A stretch of DNA of 64,000 nt from Pseudovibrio brasiliensis. Its GTDB lineage: Bacteria; Pseudomonadota; Alphaproteobacteria; Rhizobiales; Stappiaceae. The notes below the pieces were generated by a model, which saw only the letters and a program-made list of their open reading frames with translations, was not told the DNA's origin and made no database searches. Shown here piece by piece: positions 1 to 7,948 of the stretch; within the stretch, counting starts at the first letter, position 1; every line of letters starts with the position of its first letter. The stretch lies in assembly GCF_018282095.1 (NCBI RefSeq), contig NZ_CP074126.1, positions 4,114,341 through 4,178,340 of the forward strand. Direction: 5' to 3'. The translations under genes were made by a program, and so were the position numbers.

Positions 1-64
1 TCCCGAATGAGACCGGAGGGTGATTTCCCGGCGTTGTGGCGTTGCCGCTTTTGCTCTGGTTCAT
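1..64 (-). CDS. Possible 5' end of an unidentified gene, cut by the window edge
   Basis: An ATG at 62-64 opens a minus-strand frame that stays open for 21 codons to the left edge (MNQSKSGNATTPGNHPPVSF...). A GGGG run lies a few bases upstream but there is no strong ribosome site. The terminator at 178-206 separates it from the PaaK-like gene, so it would be its own transcription unit. The Ser/Asn/Pro-rich start followed by SFG loosely recalls UbiE-type methyltransferase N-termini, but 21 residues are too few to name it. Confidence 0.3.
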   Translation of the reverse strand, partial: MNQSKSGNATTPGNHPPVSFG

Positions 65-177
65 GAGACCCCTATGCGCATCAGATCCAATCCCTTTGCT
101 AAATAGAGTTTCCCGTTGCCCGCGCCAAGGTCAAACCCTCCGATTTTCTGAATAATACGGTGAAACTACCCAGAATA

Positions 178-206
178 GAAAAATGCCAGCCTACATGTGC
201 AGGCTG
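178..206 (-). terminator. Rho-independent terminator after the PaaK-like gene
   Basis: A hairpin with arms CAGCCT/AGGCTG at 187-206 is followed, on the minus strand, by a T-run at 178-183. It lies 33 bases beyond the stop codon of the PaaK-like gene and probably ends the long minus-strand liv transcript. Confidence 0.6.
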
Positions 207-238
207 ACACCTCAAAAACTGATCAGTTCCAATGGTGT

Positions 239-1483
239 TTAGGCAGTCACTTCACGCTCATCAGAGATCACCTTGCCATCGTTCGGCAGTGTATCTGGCG
301 CCACCAGTTCCACATCACCATTAAGGCCAGTGTGCTCTTTCAGGGACTTCTTCAGTGCAGCGATAAAGTCATCGCTTGCCGCTTCTGTCTCCACCTTCAG
401 GATCATGTGATCCTGCTCTCCCTGACGAACCACGGAGAGGCGAGCACGCCCAATATCATCGCCAGCCTGTTTGCGCAGACGTTCGATCTGGGCAGGGTCA
501 ACAAACATGCCCTTCACCTTGGTGCGCTGGTCAGCACGGCCCATCCAGCCCTTCAGGCGCATGTTGGTACGGCCACAAGGCGAGATACCCGGCATAACAG
601 CGGAAAGATCACCTGTAGCGAAGCGAATGAGCGGATAGGTCGGTGAAAATGTGGTCACCACCAGCTCGCCAACCTCACCCGGAGCAACAGGCTCGCCAGT
701 GCCCGGACGAACGATCTCGATGATGAAATCTTCGTTGGCAATCATACCTTCCATGGCTTCACTCTCGTAAGCCACGATACCCAGATCAGCCGTTGCATAG
801 GCCTGCAGAACTTTCACACCACGATTTGCGTACTCCTCACGCAAGCTCGGATAAAGCGCTCCACCGGAAACAAGACCGCGGGTGATGGAGCTGACATCAG
901 CACCCATCTCAGCAGCACGATCCAGAATAACCTTCAGATAATCCGGCGTACCGGCATAAGCCGTCGGACGCAGGCTGGAGATCGCAGAAACCTGCATATC
1001 CGTATTACCGATACCTGCTGGGAAGACAACACAGCCATAAGCACGCGCACCCTGATCCAGAATGAACCCACCCGGTGTCATGTGATAGGACAGCGCATTG
1101 TGCACGATGTCACCCGGACGAATACCCGTCGCATGGAACGCGCGTGCGGACTTCCAAGGATCAGCTTCAGGCCCCTGCGGCTCCCAGATTGGGCCCGGAG
1201 ACATGAAGATGCGTTTGTAGGTAGAAAAGTCACCCGCAGCAAAGCCGCCCAGCGGTGGCTCTTCTGCTTGTGCTGCAAGCAAGTCTGACTTACGCAGCAC
1301 AGGCAACTTAGCCAGAGCTTCCCGGCTTGTGATCTCAGCAGGATCGATATCAGCCAGATGCTTGGCCCAACCAGAAGCCTCAGCCTTCGCCATGGCGATC
1401 TGGCCCGGCAGACGCGCCATCAGATCAGCTTCACGCTCCTCTTGGGACCGGATCTCCAACTCATCAAAATATTGGTTTTCCAT
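239..1483 (-). CDS. PaaK-like AMP-dependent ligase (phenylacetate-CoA ligase family)
   Basis: A 414-residue protein of the phenylacetate-CoA ligase family, which adenylates a carboxylic acid and transfers it to CoA. It has the family length, the aromatic-rich N-terminus, a Y-A-T-A-D-L-G segment at about 230, the FATGDLS block near 290 and the C-terminal GRADQRTKVKGMFVDP region typical of PaaK. The usual Ser/Thr/Gly-rich phosphate-binding motif (SSGTTGKP) is absent; the equivalent place reads FMSPGPIWEPQGPE. It lies at the far end of the liv-type cluster, 76 bases after the RNase T2 gene, and a terminator follows. The ATG at 1483 has a GGGAGGG ribosome site. The substrate is unknown; an aromatic or dicarboxylic acid brought in by the adjacent transporter is plausible. 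Confidence 0.85.
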   Translation of the reverse strand: MENQYFDELEIRSQEEREADLMARLPGQIAMAKAEASGWAKHLADIDPAEITSREALAKLPVLRKSDLLAAQAEEPPLGGFAAGDFSTYKRIFMSPGPIWEPQGPEADPWKSARAFHATGIRPGDIVHNALSYHMTPGGFILDQGARAYGCVVFPAGIGNTDMQVSAISSLRPTAYAGTPDYLKVILDRAAEMGADVSSITRGLVSGGALYPSLREEYANRGVKVLQAYATADLGIVAYESEAMEGMIANEDFIIEIVRPGTGEPVAPGEVGELVVTTFSPTYPLIRFATGDLSAVMPGISPCGRTNMRLKGWMGRADQRTKVKGMFVDPAQIERLRKQAGDDIGRARLSVVRQGEQDHMILKVETEAASDDFIAALKKSLKEHTGLNGDVELVAPDTLPNDGKVISDEREVTA

Positions 1484-1559
1484 AGAAGCCCTCCCACGGC
1501 CTCAAACTGCTCAAAGGCAGGAGATAAAAATCTCCCACCAACTCATAAAAACAGGCGCC

Positions 1560-2585
1560 TTAATTGAACCCGACAGGATCAACCCGGCCCTGACAATCAG
1601 ATTGCACTGGCTTCGCCGCCAGCAGTAACTCACTCATCGGGGTATCCGGCTCAATCTGGCCCTTCAGATTGATAAAGAGCTCAGTGATCAAACCACCCTT
1701 ACAACGCACCTCAACACGGTTCCCCGCACCGGCTCCAAAAGACTCATCAAACGCCGCACGAACCTGCGCAGTCGTCAGAACCTCACCAATATTGGAAGCA
1801 AACAGATCACGGACAGCAGAGCCGTTCAATTGCTCCATAAGATCAAGAGATTCCGTGTAATACTCTTCAGCACTGTCACTGTAACAAGTGCCGTGCTTCA
1901 CCCATTCATAACGGTCCAGATGGGATTGAGCGCCTGGCATCACCTTATCCAGCTCTTCCCGTGTTGCGTCTTCCAACTCAACAGGAGGCAGCTGCCCACG
2001 TGTAGAGCGTTCTTCAGCAAGACGTTTTTCTGCACGTGTCACACCGCACCAGAAGTTCCCACGCGGCTGAGGCCACAAACCATGCAAAGCAAAGTGGCTC
2101 GCATCAAACCGTCCTTCCACTTGAGAAGAACACTCGGGGATCTCTTGGTGAGTTTGGCAAAACGCCGGTTGCCAGCTTGCTGCCAGCAAAAACTCCGCAT
2201 CAGCCGATGGCCCCTTCACCGCAGGGCGAACCACCTTTGATCCAGCCGACCCACCGGAACCATTGCCAGCCGTCTGCCCACTGCCCTCAGCCTCAACCAG
2301 ATGAAGACCGCAGGAAACATCCACCCAGCGCTCTGCCGGGTTCACGCCATTCATTCGGATAAAGTAATGCGAAGCCTGTGCTTTGTTCTTTCCAAGCAGC
2401 TCATAAGCCCGCATCCGTTCCACATGAACGCTGCCCGGATTGGTCTGCTTTCGGAAAGACTTGAACGCCGGACAGGCTTCTTCAGCGAGGAAATAACCGT
2501 CTAGTTTGACTTGAGAGGAAGCCGGCACAACTGAGGCCACGCCCAAAAGCGCAGCCCCGACAATAACCTTAGAAAGAAAATGCAT
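1560..2585 (-). CDS. Secreted ribonuclease T2 family protein
   Basis: A 341-residue exported RNase T2-type endoribonuclease. Both conserved active-site segments are present: HGLWPQ at about 168-173 (catalytic His168) and EWVKHGTC at 227-234 (Glu227, His231). A signal peptide covers the first ~25 residues, followed by a ~75-residue N-terminal domain and a Gly/Ser-rich linker (about 100-118), so the catalytic domain is the C-terminal two thirds. I chose the ATG at 2585 because a GGAGG site lies just upstream and the signal peptide then starts correctly; a longer frame runs to 2624. It would work in the periplasm or medium, scavenging RNA for phosphate or nucleotides. Its place between livF and the PaaK-like gene is unexpected. 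Confidence 0.92.
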   Translation of the reverse strand: MHFLSKVIVGAALLGVASVVPASSQVKLDGYFLAEEACPAFKSFRKQTNPGSVHVERMRAYELLGKNKAQASHYFIRMNGVNPAERWVDVSCGLHLVEAEGSGQTAGNGSGGSAGSKVVRPAVKGPSADAEFLLAASWQPAFCQTHQEIPECSSQVEGRFDASHFALHGLWPQPRGNFWCGVTRAEKRLAEERSTRGQLPPVELEDATREELDKVMPGAQSHLDRYEWVKHGTCYSDSAEEYYTESLDLMEQLNGSAVRDLFASNIGEVLTTAQVRAAFDESFGAGAGNRVEVRCKGGLITELFINLKGQIEPDTPMSELLLAAKPVQSDCQGRVDPVGFN

Positions 2586-2708
2586 GTGGTCCTCCAAAAT
2601 ACCTTTTGCAGCAATAAGCAGCATGCAGATTATTCAAAACCAGATACATTGACTTCCTGTGACAGTTCACCCCCATCTTTTTGGGGTTATCCTCTCAATT
2701 GGCGCAGA

Positions 2709-3572
2709 TTATGCCAACCAGCGCTTACGACGCTTATAGTGCTTGCCATCGCGGAACGACTTACGTCCCTCACCGCCAACGCCAAGATAGAACTCTTTCA
2801 CGTCTTCGTTTTCACGCAGAGAGTCAGCATCACCATCCAGCACGATACGGCCCGCTTCCATGATGTACCCGTAGGTCGCATACTTCAGCGCAACGTTGGT
2901 GTTCTGTTCAGCAAGCAGGAACGAAACGCCTTCGTTCTTATTCAGCTTCTTCACGATCTCGAAGATCTCTTCCTGCAGCTGCGGCGCAAGACCCATGCTT
3001 GGTTCGTCCAGCAAAATCATGTCCGGGCGACTCATCAAGGCACGGCCCACCGCACACATCTGTTGCTCACCACCTGAGGTGTAACCCGCCTGAGAGCCAC
3101 GACGCTCACGCAAACGCGGGAAATAGTCATACACCATCTCCAGATCGCGCTTGATCTCAGCATTGCCATCTGTACGGGTGTAAGCACCGGTCATCAGGTT
3201 ATCTTCAATGGAAAGGTGACCAAAACAACGACGGCCTTCCATCACCTGAATACATCCGCGGCGCACCAGTTCGTTCGGAGAAAGTGCCTGAACCTGCTTT
3301 CCTTGAAATTCGATATTGCCCTTTGTCACTTCTCCACGCTCTGCTTGCAGCAGGTTGGAAATAGCTTTCAGGGTCGTTGTCTTACCGGCACCGTTCGCAC
3401 CCAGCAGAGCAACAATACCACCTCTAGGCACGGTCAAAGACACCCCTTTGAGAACCAGCACCACGTGGTCGTAGATGACTTCGATGTTGTTAATAGACAA
3501 AATGTCTTCGGCAACCTGCAGGTTAGCGGCTGGTGCCTTGGAATTTGATGTCTGTTCTGCAATTGCGTTCAT
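2709..3572 (-). CDS. livF: Branched-chain-type ABC transporter ATPase LivF
   Basis: A 287-residue ATP-binding subunit of a HAAT-family ABC importer. Walker A GANGAGKTT (about 58-66), the signature SGGEQQM, Walker B MILLDEP followed by SMGLAP, and the AEQN H-loop region of LivF are all visible. It has an extended N-terminus of about 25 residues and a basic tail (KHYKRRKRWLA). It pairs with LivG (7130-7948) under the LivH/LivM permeases. It follows the binding-protein gene after 89 bases and is co-oriented with the whole cluster. The acyl-CoA synthetase and PaaK-like ligase in the cluster suggest a carboxylic acid substrate rather than amino acids. Confidence 0.93.
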   Translation of the reverse strand: MNAIAEQTSNSKAPAANLQVAEDILSINNIEVIYDHVVLVLKGVSLTVPRGGIVALLGANGAGKTTTLKAISNLLQAERGEVTKGNIEFQGKQVQALSPNELVRRGCIQVMEGRRCFGHLSIEDNLMTGAYTRTDGNAEIKRDLEMVYDYFPRLRERRGSQAGYTSGGEQQMCAVGRALMSRPDMILLDEPSMGLAPQLQEEIFEIVKKLNKNEGVSFLLAEQNTNVALKYATYGYIMEAGRIVLDGDADSLRENEDVKEFYLGVGGEGRKSFRDGKHYKRRKRWLA

Positions 3573-3661
3573 GAGATCAGCCTTAGCCTGCGAACATTCC
3601 GATTATTTGACTTGGGTAGAGTTGGTCGGGCACCAATGCGCCCGACCAAAACAAACAATGC

Positions 3662-4975
3662 TTAGTTACAAGCGAGGTCGCCACGACCTGGCCATGGAGC
3701 ATTGTTCTTCGCGTAGTCAGCAGCTTTTTCCAGCTCAAGCGGCTTGATCAGCTCACGGTTTGGAGTCAGCAGGTCACTTGCCTGTACGAACTCTTCACCG
3801 TTCCACTCAAGCATCCAAGCACCAGAGTGGCCGGTGTGGTTGTCACAAGCCATCTTCAGTGGTGGTGTCATGCCCTTCATACCCAGCTCTTCAAGACGAG
3901 CTTCGGTGATGTCCAGGTTCTCAAGACCCCAACGCAGCTGTTCAGCATTGATGTTCTTCTCACCAAAGTGATCCTGAGCAGTTTTCGCTGCTTCCGCCAG
4001 GATCATGGAGATAATGATACCGCGCTGATAGAAGATGGTGTCCATGTCAGCTTCAGATTTGATCTCTGAATTGCCTTTGGAAACAACATGCGTACGGATG
4101 TCTTCAAGCACTGGGAAGTTACCTGGAGCGTTGAAGCTTACAGACTTGTAGCCCTTCGCTTTTGCGCCAACATTCTGCAGGTCAGCATCAGAGCCAGACC
4201 ACCAGATACCGATGAAGTTTTCCATTGGGTAACGGGTCTTAACCGCTTCGGTGATCGCACCAGCGTTCATAGCACCCCAACCCCACATGACGACGTTGTC
4301 TGGACGCTCACGACGGATCTGAAGCCACTGAGCAGACTGGTTCTGCATTTCCTTCAGGCCAACAGGGATCGGAACCAGCTTGAAGTCATGCATTTCTGCA
4401 AGCTTTTCCAGAAGCGGAATTGGCTCTTTTCCAAATGGGTGATCAAGGTGAAGAAGAACGATCTTCTTACCCTTCAGCGAAGACATGTCACCGCCAGCAA
4501 TGTAGTCGAGGATCATGTATGCGCCGTCCCAGTAGGACACTGGCGGGTTAAACGCCCAAGCGAATGTATTACCGTCTGACATTGGCGAGAAGCCGTAACC
4601 AGGTGCCAGAATTGGAATACGATCAACGTTGGTGCGTGGCATAACCTGCAGAGTGATACCGGTTGACCATGGCTGTGTTACGAGAGCATCTCCCTTTGTC
4701 TTCTCGTAGCACTCAACGCCTTTGTTGGTGTTGTAGCCAGTTTCACACTCGATGTAATCGATTGGCACACCGCCGATACCACCGTCACGCTCGTTCAGCA
4801 TAAGCATGTAGTCACGCTGGCCGTTCATGATTGGTGTACCAGTGCCCGCAAATGGGCCAGTACGGTATGTCAGGTTAGGAAAGTTAAGGCCATCTGCTGC
4901 CATTGCGGCAGTGCTCATGGCAACTGCAAGGGCACCAGCTGCAACAGCCTTACCGAAATTCGTAAAGTGTTTCAT
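3662..4975 (-). CDS. HAAT-family periplasmic substrate-binding protein
   Basis: A 437-residue type I periplasmic binding protein (Leu/Ile/Val-binding superfamily) with a clear signal peptide ending in the AMAA region near residue 27. It is the capture subunit of the LivFGHM importer around it. It is longer than LivJ/LivK (about 370), as is usual for the subfamily found beside acyl-CoA synthetase genes. Segments such as GMKGMTPPLKMACDNHTGHSG near the C-terminus are characteristic of that subfamily. It lies between livM (72-base gap) and livF (89-base gap). The ligand cannot be read from sequence. Confidence 0.9.
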   Translation of the reverse strand: MKHFTNFGKAVAAGALAVAMSTAAMAADGLNFPNLTYRTGPFAGTGTPIMNGQRDYMLMLNERDGGIGGVPIDYIECETGYNTNKGVECYEKTKGDALVTQPWSTGITLQVMPRTNVDRIPILAPGYGFSPMSDGNTFAWAFNPPVSYWDGAYMILDYIAGGDMSSLKGKKIVLLHLDHPFGKEPIPLLEKLAEMHDFKLVPIPVGLKEMQNQSAQWLQIRRERPDNVVMWGWGAMNAGAITEAVKTRYPMENFIGIWWSGSDADLQNVGAKAKGYKSVSFNAPGNFPVLEDIRTHVVSKGNSEIKSEADMDTIFYQRGIIISMILAEAAKTAQDHFGEKNINAEQLRWGLENLDITEARLEELGMKGMTPPLKMACDNHTGHSGAWMLEWNGEEFVQASDLLTPNRELIKPLELEKAADYAKNNAPWPGRGDLACN

Positions 4976-5047
4976 ATTTTCCTCCGCGTTTGCGGCTAAT
5001 GCCGCGGACCATTTCCTCTATTCCCCAGCTGCTCCCGCAGTTCTTAA

Positions 5048-6124
5048 TTAGTGAGGGAATGGCCAAATGATGAGCTTTTCACGAATAAGCGCCCAGAACC
5101 GCGCAAGACCGTGAGGCTCGACAATCAAGAACATGATAATGAGAGAACCAACCACCATAACGTTGACGTGTTCCATGGTGGCAGACCCGATGCTAATTCC
5201 GAGAATTTCAGGCAACAGGTTCAGCACAACTGGCAGCGCCACAATCAGGATCGCACCCAGGAAGTTACCCATCACACTGCCAAGACCACCGATGATCGCG
5301 ATAAAGACGATCTGGAAACTCATTGGAATATCAAAGAGGTTCGGCTCAGCAGCACCTTTCCAGAAGAACACCATCAGCGCGCCGGCAATACCAACGATAT
5401 AAGAGCTCACAGCAAAGGCAGAAAGCTTCGCACGCATCAGGTTGATGCCCACCAGTTCCGCAGCAATGTCCATGTCGCGAACTGCCTTCCACGTACGACC
5501 ATAACGGCCACGTGTCAGGTTGATCATGGCAAAGGTCACCACAGAAACGATGCCAAGAACGAAGTAGTATTGGACCATCGGCGACGCATTCGGGCCGGTC
5601 ACAACAAGACCAAAGATGTCCATGGTGCGCACTTCAATCGCACCGGATGCGTTGTAGTTGTAAAGCCACGCCCACTTCTCGAAGAGCCACACCAGGAAGA
5701 ACTGCGAAGCAAGCGTCGCAATGGCAAGATAGAAGCCTTTAATACGCAGCGACGGCAAACCAAACGCCACACCAACTGCAGCTGAGAAGAAGCCGGAAAG
5801 GAACAAAGCAATTACAATGTTCATTTCAGGGAAGATCGTGGTGATCTTGTAGCAGGCATAGGCACCAACGCCCATGAAACCCGCAGTACCCAGCGACAGC
5901 TGCCCCGCATATCCCGTCAGAATATTCAGCCCAAGTGAAGCCAGAGAATAAATCAGCACCGGCACCAGCAGAGCCTTGTAGGTGAACTCCGATGCGAACA
6001 TCGGAAAGATCACATACATGGTGGCAAGGATCACAACCAGCAGGATCATATCCTGCTTGATTGGGAAGAGCGCCTGATCGCTTTCGTAAGTCGTCTTGAA
6101 CTGACCAGAAGTTCTGTAAAACAC
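5048..6124 (-). CDS. livM: Branched-chain-type ABC transporter permease LivM
   Basis: A 358-residue integral membrane permease with about ten hydrophobic segments and the LivM core motifs YAGQLSLG (about 71-78) and IGGLGSVMGNFLGA (about 278-291). The N-terminus starts with about 25 polar residues before the first membrane span. It is separated from livH by 12 bases, consistent with translational coupling, and forms the translocation pore with LivH. Confidence 0.93.
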   Translation of the reverse strand: MFYRTSGQFKTTYESDQALFPIKQDMILLVVILATMYVIFPMFASEFTYKALLVPVLIYSLASLGLNILTGYAGQLSLGTAGFMGVGAYACYKITTIFPEMNIVIALFLSGFFSAAVGVAFGLPSLRIKGFYLAIATLASQFFLVWLFEKWAWLYNYNASGAIEVRTMDIFGLVVTGPNASPMVQYYFVLGIVSVVTFAMINLTRGRYGRTWKAVRDMDIAAELVGINLMRAKLSAFAVSSYIVGIAGALMVFFWKGAAEPNLFDIPMSFQIVFIAIIGGLGSVMGNFLGAILIVALPVVLNLLPEILGISIGSATMEHVNVMVVGSLIIMFLIVEPHGLARFWALIREKLIIWPFPH

Positions 6125-6136
6125 GCCAGGCCTCCC

Positions 6137-7120
6137 TTACACGCGCTCAATGATTTTCTCACCGAACAGCCCTTGCGGACGGAACAGCAGAACAATCAAA
6201 GCAAAGATAAAGGCGAACCAGGTTTCAGTGTTGCCACCGAACAGAGGCTGACCCCAGTAGATTTCAAAGATTTTTTCAAGAAGACCAATGGCGATACCGC
6301 CGATGATCGCACCGGAGACGGATTCCAGCCCGCCAAGCATCAGCACTGGCAGTGCTTTGTAGGCAATCACTTCCAGAGCAAAGGACACGCCTGCACGAGC
6401 ACCCCAGACGATACCAGTCGCAAGAGCAATCACACCGGCAATGAACCACACCAGAACCCAGATCGTGCTCAGAGAAATACCCACAGACAATGCTGCTGTA
6501 TGGTCATCACCCAGCGCACGGATCGCACGTCCCATTGCAGATTTGTTCAGGAACACCAGCAAGCTGATAACCAGCACAATCGCCATGACAACCGCGAACA
6601 CGTCTTTCTCTTCCAGCAGCAGGAAGCCACCGAACGGTTCGAACTCGATAGCACCGGTAGGAATACCAAGCGCTTCGGTGATCATCACCTTGTTTTCACC
6701 ACCGAACACGAACTCACCAAAGCCGATGAGGAACATGGTGATACCGATGGTTGCCATGAACAGGATGATGTCCGGCTGACCAACAAGCGGACGCAGCACC
6801 ATACGCTCCACGCCCATCGCCAGCGCGTACATAATGCCCAGAGTAAGTGGCATCGCGATTGCAGCAGCAACAAACTCATTGCCTACAAACGGAACCAGGA
6901 AGGTGTGCAGGCCGACAAGTGACAGCGCCGCAAACACAACCATAATGCCCTGCGCAAAGTTGAAGATGCGCGAGGACTTAAAGATAAGAACAAAGCCAAG
7001 CGCAATCAGCGAGTAAAGGACGCCAGAAACAAGGCCTTCCCACAGCACCTGCAGAAAGAAGTCCGGGACTTCGACCATCTGAACAAACGGGTCGATTAAA
7101 ACAGTGTAAAGCGTTTCCAC
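6137..7120 (-). CDS. livH: Branched-chain-type ABC transporter permease LivH
   Basis: A 327-residue integral membrane permease. Typical LivH features are the LIALGFVLIFKSSRIFNFAQG segment near the N-terminus (shown as parts LIALGFVLIFK and NFAQG), the ALGDDHTAALSVGI loop and the VLGGLES-like stretch LMLGGLESVSGA near 260-271. It lies 9 bases after livG and 12 before livM, so all three are one operon. Confidence 0.93.
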   Translation of the reverse strand: METLYTVLIDPFVQMVEVPDFFLQVLWEGLVSGVLYSLIALGFVLIFKSSRIFNFAQGIMVVFAALSLVGLHTFLVPFVGNEFVAAAIAMPLTLGIMYALAMGVERMVLRPLVGQPDIILFMATIGITMFLIGFGEFVFGGENKVMITEALGIPTGAIEFEPFGGFLLLEEKDVFAVVMAIVLVISLLVFLNKSAMGRAIRALGDDHTAALSVGISLSTIWVLVWFIAGVIALATGIVWGARAGVSFALEVIAYKALPVLMLGGLESVSGAIIGGIAIGLLEKIFEIYWGQPLFGGNTETWFAFIFALIVLLFRPQGLFGEKIIERV

Positions 7121-7129
7121 GAGAGCCCC

Positions 7130-7948
7130 CTAGTGTGACACGCCAAGATAGGCATCAATAACTTCCTGGTTGCTCTGCACTTCATCCGGCACGCCATCAG
7201 CAATCTTGCGGCCATAGTCCAGAACAACAACACGATCGGAAAGATCCATAACAACACCCATGTCATGCTCGATCAGAGCAATCGTGGTGCCGAGCTGATC
7301 ATTCACATCCAGAATGAAACGGCTCATGTCCTCTTTCTCTTCCAGGTTCATCCCTGCCATCGGCTCATCGAGCAACAGCAGTTCAGGCTCCATCGCCAAC
7401 GCACGAGCAAGCTCAACACGCTTCTGCAAGCCGTATGGAAGCGTGCCCACAGGAGTGCGACGGATATGCTGGATTTCAAGGAAGTCGATGATCTCCTCGA
7501 CCTTCTTGCGGTGCTCGATCTCTTCCCTCTGAGCAGGCCCCCAGTAGAGCATCTGCCAGAACATGTTCTGCTTCATCCGCGTTGCACGACCCGCCATGAT
7601 GTTATCCAGCGTGGACATGCCTTTAAACAAAGCAACGTTCTGGAAGGTTCGAGCGATGCCCTGACTAACCGCAAGGTGCGGCTTCATGGACTTACGCTTT
7701 TCGCCATTGAAGGTAATCACGCCTTCCTGTGGCTGATAAAAACCATTGATCACGTTGAGCATGGACGTCTTGCCAGCACCATTGGGACCAATGATTGCGC
7801 GAATTTCGCCCTTCTTGATGTTGAAGGAGATGTTCGTGATTGCCTTAACGCCGCCAAAGGAGAGAGAAACGTTCTCAAGATCCAGCAGAACCTCGCGCTC
7901 CTCGGCCCTTCTTTTGACCTCTTCGAGCGTTGGATCCATTACAGTCAT
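7130..7948 (-). CDS. livG: Branched-chain-type ABC transporter ATPase LivG
   Basis: A 272-residue ABC ATPase with Walker A GPNGAGKTS (about 54-62), the Q-loop region ARTFQNVALF, Walker B LLLDEPMAGMN and the H-loop ALIEHDMGVVMDLSDRVVV. The degenerate signature LPYGLQKRVE replaces LSGGQ, which is normal for LivG proteins. The start codon overlaps the stop of the upstream acyl-CoA synthetase gene by four bases (ATGA type), which is strong evidence of co-translation and links the transporter to substrate activation. Confidence 0.94.
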   Translation of the reverse strand: MTVMDPTLEEVKRRAEEREVLLDLENVSLSFGGVKAITNISFNIKKGEIRAIIGPNGAGKTSMLNVINGFYQPQEGVITFNGEKRKSMKPHLAVSQGIARTFQNVALFKGMSTLDNIMAGRATRMKQNMFWQMLYWGPAQREEIEHRKKVEEIIDFLEIQHIRRTPVGTLPYGLQKRVELARALAMEPELLLLDEPMAGMNLEEKEDMSRFILDVNDQLGTTIALIEHDMGVVMDLSDRVVVLDYGRKIADGVPDEVQSNQEVIDAYLGVSH

